A stretch of DNA of 38,177 nt from Sporomusaceae bacterium (GCA_022839045.1 JALHDI010000010.1:1-38177), one strand, 5' to 3'. Counted from the stretch's first letter, positions 16,892-24,554 are shown. Program-made: numbers and translations. The notes: a model not told the origin generated them from the sequence alone.

Positions 16892-16923
16892 GGCGGTAGC
16901 CTCCCTTCGTTCATCTCGTTTCC

Positions 16924-16977
16924 ATTGTAACAGCCGATAATTACCGGGCTGTTAAGCCCAGTTTAAGGATGTGTAAA
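16924..16977 (-). promoter_or_regulatory. Pho-box promoter of the glycosyltransferase operon
   Basis: On the minus strand three hexamers at exact 11-bp period: TTTACA (16977-16972), TTAAAC (16966-16961), TTAACA (16955-16950). They are followed after 20 bases by the -10 TACAAT (16929-16924). This is the layout of Firmicute PhoP boxes (TTAACA repeats replacing the -35). Confidence 0.7.
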
Positions 16978-17006
16978 TTTTTTGCCACACCTTCCCGCTA
17001 AGGGCG

Positions 17007-17032
17007 AAAAAAAAGACCGCGGCGCCCAGGTC
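17007..17032 (-). terminator. Terminator after the response regulator
   Basis: On the minus strand GACC-(10-nt loop)-GGTC is followed by eight T. The loop itself contains GGCGCC. Short stem, but the T8 run just after the gene end makes it credible. Confidence 0.5.
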
Positions 17033-17044
17033 CGCTGTCCTCAT

Positions 17045-17734
17045 CTATTTTTGGAGCCGGTAGCCCACGCCGCGCACCGTTTCGACGGCCTCCGCCAACG
17101 CCGGGTCGGCGGACAGTTTCAGCCGCAGATGGCGGATGTGGACGTCCACCGTGCGGGTGTCGCCGGCGTATTCGTATCCCCAGACTTTTTCCAGCAGCAG
17201 TTCACGGGTGAACGCCTTGCCGGGTTCGGTGACAAAGCACTTGAGCAGTTCGAATTCCTTCGGGGTCAGTTCCAGCTTCTCGTTATGGATGAAAGCTTCG
17301 TACCTGACCAGGTTCATCCGCAGATTGCCGAACACCAATTCATCCGACTGCTGCGGGTCCTTGTGGCCGCGGCGCAGCACCGCCTTGACCCTCGCGGTCA
17401 GCTCGCGGGGACTGAAGGGCTTGGTGACATAATCGTCGGCACCCATTTCCAGACCGAGGATGGTGTCGATTTCCTCGGCCTTGGCGGTCAGCATTATAAC
17501 GGCAATGCCGGACGATTCCGGTTTTGATTTGAGTATCCGGCAAACCTCCAGGCCGTCTTTGCCCGGTATCATTATGTCGAGGACGATCAGGTCGGGCCTT
17601 TCTTTGTCGACCAGTTCCAGACAGGCGATGCCGTCCCCGGCCTCGATGACGGTAAACCCCTCTCTTTCGAGGTTGAATCTGACGAGTTGACGGATATTGG
17701 GTTCGTCGTCGACGATCAAAACCTTGCCTGGCAT
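17045..17734 (-). CDS. PhoB/PhoP-family response regulator
   Basis: 229 residues: receiver domain (1-120) with acidic pocket IVDDE, phospho-acceptor Asp in LIVLDIMIPGKDG and KPFSPRELTARV, then an OmpR/PhoB winged helix (about 135-229; LELTPKEFELLKCFV, VWGYEYAGDTRTVDVHIRHL, GVGYRLQK). Its own promoter carries three TTAAC repeats, so it is probably autoregulated and is the likely binder of the similar boxes around it. No histidine kinase gene is adjacent. ATG 17734 is preferred to TTG 17737: GGAGG lies eight bases upstream of the ATG. Confidence 0.9.
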   Translation of the reverse strand: MPGKVLIVDDEPNIRQLVRFNLEREGFTVIEAGDGIACLELVDKERPDLIVLDIMIPGKDGLEVCRILKSKPESSGIAVIMLTAKAEEIDTILGLEMGADDYVTKPFSPRELTARVKAVLRRGHKDPQQSDELVFGNLRMNLVRYEAFIHNEKLELTPKEFELLKCFVTEPGKAFTRELLLEKVWGYEYAGDTRTVDVHIRHLRLKLSADPALAEAVETVRGVGYRLQK

Positions 17735-17810
17735 CAATGCGGCCTCCGTTCAGCATCTCGCGGCGCTCTTGTCCCGCGGCTTTTTATACTTGTTTCAATT
17801 ATCGCCGTCC

Positions 17811-17865
17811 TTTATCCTGCGCCGACGGTCAGCCGTTTCTTAAGATATCGTTAAGGGACGGTTAA
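17811..17865 (-). promoter_or_regulatory. Pho-box promoter between the response regulator and the chemoreceptor
   Basis: Minus strand TTAAC at 17865-17861, 17854-17850 and TTAAG at 17843-17839, an exact 11-bp period. After about 21 bases comes GATAAA (17816-17811) as -10 for the regulator gene. The site also lies about 80 bp upstream of the divergent chemoreceptor gene, which has a possible extended -10 (TGGTACCAT, near 17901-17910). Confidence 0.65.
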
Positions 17866-17943
17866 GCTTTGGGAAACCGCCTTTCGACCGCAGGGAAATC
17901 ATGGTACCATCGAACCAAAAACGAAAAGCGAGAGGTCGGAATC

Positions 17944-20016
17944 ATGCACATATCGGGTCTGTCTCAACTAAGCCGCCGCGGACGGGAACTGCTGGCCGGG
18001 CTACCGCGGCGCCGGGGAAAGGATGCCCGCAGGAAGGACGGTCTCGCCCGCGGCTTCTCATCCCTTGCCGCGCGTGCGGCCGCTTTTATTATCGCTACCT
18101 GTACCATCCCGATCATCATCCTGGGATGGTATTTTTCCCAGCAGACCACGGAGAGTCTGACCGCAGCCGCAATTGACCGCAACAACAAGGTCGCCGAGCG
18201 GGCCGCCAGCGACATCGGCCTGTACGTGCAGAGCAAGAAGAATTTCCTCTCGGCTACCAGCGGCAAGGCAGAGATTCGTTCAATGGACCCGCTTGCGGCG
18301 AAGAATTTTCTCGTCCAGGTGCAGCCTTACTACGGCGGCAACGACGCGCTATTCGTAGCCGACCGGAGCGGCAGGCAGATTTGCCGTACCGACGGCTCCC
18401 AGCCGGTCAACATCGGCGACCGCGATTACTTCCGCACCGCCATGGGAGGAACCATCAGCTTTTCCGATCCCGTATTCAGCAAGGTGACCAACCAGCTGAC
18501 CATCCTCGGGGCCGCTCCCGTTTACGGCGGCGGCAACACGGTCGTCGGCGTTCTCGGGGCGAATTTATCGATCGCGAACCTCCAGACACGGGTGGAGGCG
18601 ATCCTGTCGCAAAATCCGGGGTACGCCATCGTTCTCCTCGATAAGCGGCGCGTGCCGCTCTACAACCAGCACAATCCGTCGTCGGTGGAAAGCCAGGAGC
18701 CGCTGAAGGAAGAAGTCTACGCCGAGGCTGTGCAGAACAGAACGGGCGATACGACCGGAACTCTGCGGGATCAGGAGTTCCTCGCGTCCTACCGGGCGGT
18801 GGAAAATACCGACTGGGTCATCGTGGCCCTTTTCCCTAAGGACAAAGCTCTCGAAACGATCGGCACCGCCGTTCAGCACAGTATCCGGGTGACCCTTCTT
18901 CTGGTGGCGGTTTTCGTGACGACCGGTCTGCTGGTCACCCGCCGGGCGCTGGCGCCGCTCAGGGAGCTTGAGAAAGGGGCCCGCCTCGTCGCCGACGGCG
19001 ATCTGAGCGTTACGGTGAACGACCGGCGGAGCGACGAGCTGGGCCATGTGGCCACGGCCTTCAATTCGATGACGACCGGTTTGCGCGAACTCGGCGAGGC
19101 GATCAAAGCTTCGTCGTCGCACATCTTCTCCACCGTCGCCAGCGTCACGGACGCCGCCGGTCAGGCGAGCGAATCCTCCCAACAGGTCTCCCAATCCATC
19201 CAGGATGTAGCGGAGAGGATCACCCGGCAGAGCGACGACACCCTCAAGACGGAAACGCTGCTTGGCGAGCTGAGGACGATAAGCGCCAAAGTATCCGGCC
19301 ATTCCCGCGAGATGACGGCCGCCACCCGCGAATGCTCGTCGGTCGCCGGCGAAGGGCAGGCGGTCGTCGACGAAGCGATCGCCCACATGCTGCAGATAAA
19401 AACGACGGCGGAAGATACCGTCGCCAACATTGCGGCCCTGGGGGCGAGCACCAGGGAGATCACCCGGATCACCGACATCATTACTTCGATGACCAAGCAG
19501 ACCCAGCTCCTGGCGCTCAACGCTTCGATCGAAGCGGCCAGGGTCGGCGAGGCGGGCCGGGGGTTCGCCGTGGTGGCCGGTGAGGTGCAGAAGCTGGCCG
19601 AACAGTCGGGTGAGGCTGTGAAAAGCATCGCTTCGCTCGTCCGCGATGTCCAGGAGAAAACTGCCGCCGCCACCGTCGTTGTCCAGCACAGTCTGGCGTC
19701 CATCGAGCGGAGCGCCGGCATCAACGAGCAACTGGGCGCCGCCTTCGGCCATATTGTCGACGCCATCGGCAAAACCCGGGCCGAGGCGGACGAGATCACG
19801 ACCGCCTCCGAACAGCAGTTGGCCTGCTGCCGCCAGGCCTTTGACGCCGTAGCCGGCATAGCCCGGTCGACAGCCGATAATAATACCACTATCCACGAAG
19901 TGGCCGCCGTCAGCGAGGAACAGGCGGCGGCAATCCAGAACATTTTCTTCTCCATCGAGCATCTGAAATCCCTGGCCCGCGACCTCGACGGCGCGGCGCA
20001 ACGGTTCAAGGCTTAG
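17944..20016 (+). CDS. Methyl-accepting chemotaxis protein with Cache-type sensor
   Basis: 690 residues. A basic N-terminus and first transmembrane helix (about 46-63, with FIIATCTIPIIILGW) precede a large extracytoplasmic sensor of dCache type (about 65-312; YYGGNDALFVADRSG, RDYFRTAMGG, DWVIVALFPKD). Then come a second transmembrane helix (about 315-335), a HAMP domain and the signalling coiled coil. The hairpin tip is recognisable as QTQLLALNASIEAAR followed by GEAGRGFAVVAGEV. No C-terminal CheR-docking pentapeptide is seen. ATG 17944 follows GAGAGGTCGGAATC. Divergent from the PhoB-like regulator and sharing its Pho-type repeats, so it may sense phosphate-related or other starvation cues (inference). 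Confidence 0.92.
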   Translation: MHISGLSQLSRRGRELLAGLPRRRGKDARRKDGLARGFSSLAARAAAFIIATCTIPIIILGWYFSQQTTESLTAAAIDRNNKVAERAASDIGLYVQSKKNFLSATSGKAEIRSMDPLAAKNFLVQVQPYYGGNDALFVADRSGRQICRTDGSQPVNIGDRDYFRTAMGGTISFSDPVFSKVTNQLTILGAAPVYGGGNTVVGVLGANLSIANLQTRVEAILSQNPGYAIVLLDKRRVPLYNQHNPSSVESQEPLKEEVYAEAVQNRTGDTTGTLRDQEFLASYRAVENTDWVIVALFPKDKALETIGTAVQHSIRVTLLLVAVFVTTGLLVTRRALAPLRELEKGARLVADGDLSVTVNDRRSDELGHVATAFNSMTTGLRELGEAIKASSSHIFSTVASVTDAAGQASESSQQVSQSIQDVAERITRQSDDTLKTETLLGELRTISAKVSGHSREMTAATRECSSVAGEGQAVVDEAIAHMLQIKTTAEDTVANIAALGASTREITRITDIITSMTKQTQLLALNASIEAARVGEAGRGFAVVAGEVQKLAEQSGEAVKSIASLVRDVQEKTAAATVVVQHSLASIERSAGINEQLGAAFGHIVDAIGKTRAEADEITTASEQQLACCRQAFDAVAGIARSTADNNTTIHEVAAVSEEQAAAIQNIFFSIEHLKSLARDLDGAAQRFKA

Positions 20017-20038
20017 GAATCCGTCCGATCACGGAACG

Positions 20039-20092
20039 TTAACATAACTTAACAGAACTTTAACCTCACCAGGCTGGCGTTTGCTTTATAAT
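20039..20092 (+). promoter_or_regulatory. Pho-box promoter of the GGDEF gene
   Basis: TTAACA (20039-20044), TTAACA (20049-20054) and TTAACC (20060-20065), then 21 bases, then a perfect TATAAT (20087-20092). The spacings between hexamer starts are 10 and 11 bp. No -35 hexamer is present, as expected of a PhoP-activated promoter. Confidence 0.7.
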
Positions 20093-20122
20093 AAATATAG
20101 AAGCGCGGAAAAAGAGAGTGAA

Positions 20123-21187
20123 GTGGAGCCTGTGAGTAATTTGCCAGGCCGTCAAAACCCGAAGGAAGCCTGTCAGTCCCGTCCCGGAGATGCAACGGCT
20201 GCCGCTCCGGCCGGCCTGCCGGACTGCGGCGAGGCGACGATAGGCGATATCGCCCAGCAAAGTCCCGCGGTGGACGGGCAGAAGATCGTGGCCGAAACTA
20301 AAGGTCTCTTTCCCGCCGGCAACCTGCAAGGCATCGTGGTCGTCGAAGAGGACAGGCCGGTCGGCCTGGTGATGAAAAACGAGCTTTATTACCGCCTTGG
20401 CAGCCAGTACGGGGTGCCGCTGTATTATAAACGGCCGATCAGGATGCTGATGGACAGCCACCCGCTGATCGTCGACTACGGCCTGGCTCTGGAAACCGTT
20501 TCCCGGCAGGCGATGGCCCGCGAGGAAGCCAAGCTGTATGATCTCATCATCGTTACCAGGGACGGCCGTTACTGGGGTACGGTCTCGATCATCGATCTTC
20601 TCAGGCACATCACCGACAGGCAAATATGCTGCGCCGCCAACGCCAATCCCCTCACCGGCCTGCCCGGCAACCTCGTCATCGAGGAACGGTTGAAAAAACT
20701 GGTTCGCGGCAATGAACCCTTCGCGGTGTTGTACATCGACCTCGACAACTTCAAGGCGTTCAACGACAAGTACGGTTTCGAGCAGGGCGACCGCGCCCTG
20801 CGCCTGACCAGCGCCATCCTCAGCCAGGCGCTGACCGCCTGCGGCGATACGGGCGCCGATTTCCTCGGCCACATCGGCGGCGACGATTTCATCATCATCA
20901 GCCGGCCGGAGAAGGCGGAAGCTCTCTGTCAAACGGTCATCGCCCGCTTCGACCGCGAGTTTCGCAGCCTTTATCCCCCCGAAGATCTTATCCGAGGTTT
21001 TATTACCGTGCTCAACCGCAAAGGCTTGGAGGAAAACTATCCCCTGACGACCGTGTCGATCGCGGTCGTCGACAACGCGGAACGGCGGTACACCAACTAT
21101 CTCGAAATCGGCGAGATCGCCGCCCAGCTCAAAAGGCGGGCCAAGGCCATCGAAGGCTCGGTTTACCTGACCGACCGCCGGAAATAG
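20123..21187 (+). CDS. GGDEF-domain diguanylate cyclase with N-terminal CBS-like domain
   Basis: About 354 residues. The CBS-like module (about 45-170: QGIVVVEEDRPVGLVMKNEL, YKRPIRMLMDSHPLIVDYG) matches the C-terminal module of the EAL protein at 13670-14953. The GGDEF domain (about 180-350) has NPLTGLPGN, YIDLDNFKAFNDKYGFEQGD and the active-site loop HIGGDDF. GGDDF is a conservative variant of GG(D/E)EF, so activity is possible but not certain. The start is unclear: GTG 20123 after AGAGAGTGAA is chosen. GTG 20132 and TTG 20141 are alternatives. TTG 20081 falls within the promoter and is excluded. Confidence 0.85.
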   Translation: MEPVSNLPGRQNPKEACQSRPGDATAAAPAGLPDCGEATIGDIAQQSPAVDGQKIVAETKGLFPAGNLQGIVVVEEDRPVGLVMKNELYYRLGSQYGVPLYYKRPIRMLMDSHPLIVDYGLALETVSRQAMAREEAKLYDLIIVTRDGRYWGTVSIIDLLRHITDRQICCAANANPLTGLPGNLVIEERLKKLVRGNEPFAVLYIDLDNFKAFNDKYGFEQGDRALRLTSAILSQALTACGDTGADFLGHIGGDDFIIISRPEKAEALCQTVIARFDREFRSLYPPEDLIRGFITVLNRKGLEENYPLTTVSIAVVDNAERRYTNYLEIGEIAAQLKRRAKAIEGSVYLTDRRK

Positions 21188-21201
21188 CCGGCAGCCCAAG
21201 A

Positions 21202-21218
21202 TTAACAAAAAATTAACA
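21202..21218 (+). promoter_or_regulatory. Pho-box-like repeat before the SixA-like gene
   Basis: Two perfect TTAACA hexamers (21202-21207, 21213-21218) 11 bp apart, 59 bp before the next start codon. No -10 is found at the 20-21-base distance seen at the sister sites, so this may be a weak or partial promoter supplementing read-through from the GGDEF gene. Confidence 0.5.
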
Positions 21219-21276
21219 ATCCGCCGCCAGGAAATCTCCCGCCGACAGCCAACGCTTTATATAGGAGGAATATCCT

Positions 21277-21753
21277 ATGTACATTATTCTCTTTCACATC
21301 GGCGAAGCGGGGGAAAAACCGAGCAAGCAGGGCGAGATCCGAACCGTACTGACGAAGAACGGCGAGAAGGCGGTGATCGACGCTGCCCAGGGGCTCGACC
21401 GGATCATTCCGCGGAAAGTCAAAACCCAGGTATGGTCGAGCATGTCGCCCGCGGCATCCCAGACGGCCGAGCTTGTCGCCGAAGAGCTGGGCGTCAAGCG
21501 CCGCTTCCTGAGGACCCTCGATACCGATGATCTGGCCACCCTTCTGGCGACGGCCTTCGAGCACTGCAACGACGAATGCCTCATCTTCGTCAGCCACCAG
21601 CCCTACCTCGGCGACTGGTCGCTGAAGCTGACGGGGCTGAAGCTGCCTTTCAGCGAGGCTTCGGCCGCCGGCTTCACCGTCGAGCGGGAAACGCCCGCCC
21701 GGGGCGAACTGCTGTGGTTCATCCACCCTAAGATTTTGAAGCGCATCGGCTGA
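21277..21753 (+). CDS. SixA-like histidine phosphatase homologue, catalytically degenerate
   Basis: A 158-residue protein of the SixA/phosphoglycerate-mutase fold, beginning MYIILFHIGEAGEKPSKQG. In active SixA the first strand ends in R-H-G. Here the aligned triplet is H-I-G, so the phosphorylated His and its Arg are lost. The second Arg (in SxxxxRAxQTAE) is also replaced (SSMSPAASQTAELVAEELG). The distal His is kept (FVSHQPYLGDW). It is therefore probably a pseudo-phosphatase or binding protein. ATG follows a strong AGGAGG. It lies downstream of a Pho-box-like repeat and upstream of a strong terminator. Confidence 0.8.
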   Translation: MYIILFHIGEAGEKPSKQGEIRTVLTKNGEKAVIDAAQGLDRIIPRKVKTQVWSSMSPAASQTAELVAEELGVKRRFLRTLDTDDLATLLATAFEHCNDECLIFVSHQPYLGDWSLKLTGLKLPFSEASAAGFTVERETPARGELLWFIHPKILKRIG

Positions 21754-21768
21754 TCTCCGCGAGCGAAA

Positions 21769-21798
21769 AACCGTCCCTTTCGTCGGGACGGTTTTTTT
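21769..21798. terminator. Bidirectional terminator after the SixA-like gene
   Basis: 9-bp stem AACCGTCCC/GGGACGGTT with loop TTTCGTC, followed by T7 on the plus strand and T5 on the minus strand. It serves both the SixA-like gene and the convergent HD-domain gene. Confidence 0.9.
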
Positions 21799-21852
21799 GT
21801 GCCGCCCGCAGGAAGAGGCGGCACAGGTACCGGCTATGGATGCCGGGCTCCG

Positions 21853-23034
21853 TCAGCCGGCGCCTGTCTCCGACGGGACGACCAAGCCGTGGACGGCAGC
21901 CCGCAGGCCTTCGGAACCGCCGACGACATAGATTTGATAAAGGGCGATCATCGTCGCCTGGGAGAAAATATAGTTGCGGAAGGTGTTGAAGCGGCCGTTT
22001 TTCAGATCGGCGGCGCCCATGCCGTAGTCGGCCACGGCCAGCACTTCCAGCAGGCCGATGGTCCACCTGGCGGCAGGCACGCTGAAATTCCAGTCATGGT
22101 CGCCGAGATAGGTGACGAACGGCTCGATCCTTCGCGGCAGGGCGACCGTGGCGCCGTTGGCGGCGAGCAGGCCGGCGGCGACCGGGTCTTTGCCGGCGAT
22201 GATGGCGGCCGCTTTTATATAGCCGACCAGTCGCGCCTCGTCGGCCGGGGTGCCGGCATTGTCGTGGGCGCTGGCCTGGGCGATGATTACTTCGGCCGGC
22301 AGACCGCGGTAGATCGTTTCGGCGAGGCTGAGGATGTGATGGGCGCCTGCCCCGGCGATCTGATGCTCGGGCAGCGTCGCGCCGTCCTCCCGCCACTGCA
22401 GGATCCACGGCTTGTGCAGGTCGTGCAGCAGCTGGGCCGCCAACACGACATCGCGGTCGAGCAGTACGCCGTATGTATCGTGATACCCCTGGCATAAGCT
22501 GAGCGAAGATTTGACGTTCAGGGCGGTATGGACGACCAGCCCGCCGGGGTAGGCGTGGTGGCTGTCGTACGTGCTGCCGGGAGCCGACACGAAGGGCTGG
22601 GGAGGCCGGTCGGGGCGGGCGGGAGGCGGGAATAACTGCTCGGCCGTTGCCGTGGCTTTTAAGAGGCCCGCATCGACAAGCTGCCGCCGCAAGCCGTCCC
22701 GGTCCGCATCTGTCTGATATGCGGCCATAAGGGTGGGCGCTGGGCTCAAGAGGATCCCTTTTACCGTCTCGCTCAGGCCCTTGTCGGCGATCTCGTCGGC
22801 CGCCGCGAGCAGGAAGCGATAACCGGCCTGGACGACGGCCGATCTTTCGGCCATCGCCTGCGGGGCAAGGCTCAGGCATTCTTCCATGGATATCCGGCCG
22901 CCGGCGGCTTCGCCGGGAGCAGCGCCGAAGGCAAGGCCGGGGACCTGCGTCAGGACCGCCGCGCCGGAAGCGCAGGCCGACAGGCGGAGGAACGCGCGCC
23001 GGGACAATTCCTTGTCCGCGAACAGATTATCCAT
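21853..23034 (-). CDS. Tat-exported HD-domain metal-dependent phosphohydrolase
   Basis: A 393-residue protein with a twin-arginine signal (LSRRAFLRLSACASGAAVL, residues 10-28). The HD domain has SHHAYPGGLVVHTALN, the HD doublet in AAQLLHDLHKPWI, and later His/Asp ligands in GAGAHHILSLAE and AQASAHDNAG. Folding with metal before export would explain the Tat route. LSAC resembles a lipobox but lies only about eight residues after RR, so lipidation is doubtful. The substrate is unknown; a phosphate ester outside the cytoplasm is inferred because its promoter has four Pho-type hexamers. Ribosome binding site GAGGTGA, five bases before ATG. Confidence 0.8.
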   Translation of the reverse strand: MDNLFADKELSRRAFLRLSACASGAAVLTQVPGLAFGAAPGEAAGGRISMEECLSLAPQAMAERSAVVQAGYRFLLAAADEIADKGLSETVKGILLSPAPTLMAAYQTDADRDGLRRQLVDAGLLKATATAEQLFPPPARPDRPPQPFVSAPGSTYDSHHAYPGGLVVHTALNVKSSLSLCQGYHDTYGVLLDRDVVLAAQLLHDLHKPWILQWREDGATLPEHQIAGAGAHHILSLAETIYRGLPAEVIIAQASAHDNAGTPADEARLVGYIKAAAIIAGKDPVAAGLLAANGATVALPRRIEPFVTYLGDHDWNFSVPAARWTIGLLEVLAVADYGMGAADLKNGRFNTFRNYIFSQATMIALYQIYVVGGSEGLRAAVHGLVVPSETGAG

Positions 23035-23065
23035 CTTTTCACCTCGCCGTTACTGTGCTGCTTTC

Positions 23066-23130
23066 ATTGTAGCAGCATCGTCGTCCCGGTTTGTTATTTC
23101 TATATTAACCCTTTGTAAATTTACGGTTAA
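23066..23130 (-). promoter_or_regulatory. Pho-box promoter of the exported HD phosphohydrolase gene
   Basis: Minus strand hexamers TTAACC (23130-23125), TTTACA (23119-23114), TTAATA (23108-23103) and ATAACA (23097-23092), all at exact 11-bp period. After 20 bases comes TACAAT (23071-23066). The 20-base gap and the -10 sequence are identical to those of the glycosyltransferase promoter. Confidence 0.75.
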
Positions 23131-23233
23131 ATATACTCCCTGGCGGCCCCTGTAGACAAAGCAAAAGCGACCCATGGCATTTTCAGCCGTTGGCCGCTTG
23201 TCCGCCGGTTCACCGGCGCCCCGCCCTTTCGTC

Positions 23234-24169
23234 TCAGCCGACTTGCGCAAAGTAGGGCGCGATCCGCTCCAGGTCCGCGGCGCGCACGTCGGCGTTCAGC
23301 AGCGGGATTTTTACGATGGCTTGGCCGGCAAATGCCTGCTCGATCTCCTGTAGATAGGATGACTCCAGTGTCTTGCGCCGCTTCCAGAAGTCGTCCTGCA
23401 AGTTTTCGGGCAGCAACTTGTTGACCACGACGCTGCTTACCGGAATGCCGTACTTTTCCAGAACCCGCACCGCTTTCTTCGTTTCTTCTATAACCAGGCG
23501 TTCCGGGTTCATGACGAAGACGAACGTCAGCAGTCGCTTGTCGATCAGGATGCTCCTGGCCCGCTCCAGGCCGGCCTTGCGCCGGCTGAGTATCCCGATG
23601 ATCGGGTCGCTAAGCAGATATTCGCGTTTATTCTTGTTGCCCAAATCCATCATGCTTTTGAGGCTGAGCGCCTTTTCCCGCTTTGCCAGCAGGCTGTCCA
23701 GCCAGCCGCCGAGCAATTCGGGCAGGGAAAGCAGCCGCAGGGTGTGACCCGTGGGCGCGGTGTCGAACACGACCTTGTCGTATTCTTCGCCGAACTGAGT
23801 GATGATATCCACCAGCCGGTCGAAAATGGCCGCCTCTTCCGAGCCGGGCGAAACGTACGCGGCGTCGAGCTGTTTTTCGATCTCCTCGATGATGACCGGA
23901 CTGACGACCTTCTTCATGTTGTCTTTGATGCCCTTGATGTATTTCTGGCTTTCCTGCTCCGGGTCGATTTCGAGAACATGCAGGCCGGGTTTCAATTCTT
24001 TGATCGTCGCGCCGATGCTTTGCTCGAAAATGTCGCCCAGCGAATGGGCGGGGTCGGTGGAAACGAGCAGCGTCCTCAGCCCTTGATCGGCACAATAAAA
24101 GGCATAGGACGCGGATGACGTCGTTTTGCCGACGCCGCCCTTGCCGCCGAAAAACACGAACTTTTTCAT
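23234..24169 (-). CDS. ArsA/Get3-family ATPase
   Basis: A 311-residue single-domain member of the ArsA family: P-loop MKKFVFFGGKGGVGKTTSSA, then LLVSTDPAHSLGDIF and the family signature VVFDTAPTGHTLRLL. The adenine-side motif appears as VVNKLLPE. Bacterial single-domain forms are not necessarily arsenite pumps; many act as client-loading ATPases. No arsB, arsC or arsR is near. It follows the Cys-Cys-ending small protein by 14 bp, suggesting that protein is its partner. ATG 24169 is chosen (AGGAGG ten bases upstream) because the P-loop must be N-terminal. Confidence 0.88.
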   Translation of the reverse strand: MKKFVFFGGKGGVGKTTSSASYAFYCADQGLRTLLVSTDPAHSLGDIFEQSIGATIKELKPGLHVLEIDPEQESQKYIKGIKDNMKKVVSPVIIEEIEKQLDAAYVSPGSEEAAIFDRLVDIITQFGEEYDKVVFDTAPTGHTLRLLSLPELLGGWLDSLLAKREKALSLKSMMDLGNKNKREYLLSDPIIGILSRRKAGLERARSILIDKRLLTFVFVMNPERLVIEETKKAVRVLEKYGIPVSSVVVNKLLPENLQDDFWKRRKTLESSYLQEIEQAFAGQAIVKIPLLNADVRAADLERIAPYFAQVG

Positions 24170-24183
24170 TGTCCGAGAGCCTC

Positions 24184-24480
24184 CTAGCAGCAAAAATCGC
24201 CCCAGCGGTCGTTCACCACGCTGTTCCGGTTCGCAATCCGTCTTTCCCACGTCACGAGATCTTCGGCCAGATACGGCAGCATTTCCAGCGTATAATAAGA
24301 TACCGGGTTGGGCAACCCCAGCAGGTCGGCAAAACACAGCAGCATATAGTTGTCCAGATCGTCGATGGCCTGTTTCCTGACATAGGCCGTGGCGCGTTCC
24401 TCCAGCCCGAAAGCGGCTTTCAGGAAGAGCTTCACATTTTCGACCGTCGCGGCTATTTTTCCGTGGGGATCATTGCTCAC
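24184..24480 (-). CDS. Small protein with C-terminal Cys-Cys, partner of the ArsA-type ATPase
   Basis: 98 residues from GTG 24480 (AAGGGGG nine bases upstream), beginning with the MSNDPHGK segment. It contains MLLCFADLLGLPNPVSYYTL, EMLPYLAEDLVTWERR and ends DRWGDFCC at the stop codon. This resembles the small family named cory-CC-star in NCBI annotation, recognised from memory and not searched. The terminal Cys pair suggests metal or metalloid binding, or acceptance of a cofactor. Immediately upstream of the ArsA-type ATPase in one operon. An upstream in-frame ATG (24570) lacks a good ribosome binding site. Confidence 0.65.
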   Translation of the reverse strand: MSNDPHGKIAATVENVKLFLKAAFGLEERATAYVRKQAIDDLDNYMLLCFADLLGLPNPVSYYTLEMLPYLAEDLVTWERRIANRNSVVNDRWGDFCC

Positions 24481-24540
24481 ATCTTTTCGCCCCCTTTTTG
24501 CGGCCTGATATCGAGAGCGTCGACATAGGCCTCTCCAGGC

Positions 24541-24554
24541 GTATTTATAAATAC
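24541..24554. promoter_or_regulatory. 14-bp perfect AT-rich palindrome
   Basis: GTATTTATAAATAC, in the 118-bp gap between the DUF364 gene and the Cys-Cys protein gene. It could be a -10 region overlapped by an operator for the downstream pair. Confidence 0.3.

Noticed and set aside
18565..20001. 478-codon minus-strand frame opposite the chemoreceptor gene
   Set aside because: Antisense shadow of an obvious methyl-accepting chemotaxis protein. The composition is not protein-like.
20081..20122. TTG at 20081 as start of the GGDEF protein
   Set aside because: The codon lies just before and overlaps the TATAAT promoter element and would be upstream of the transcription start.
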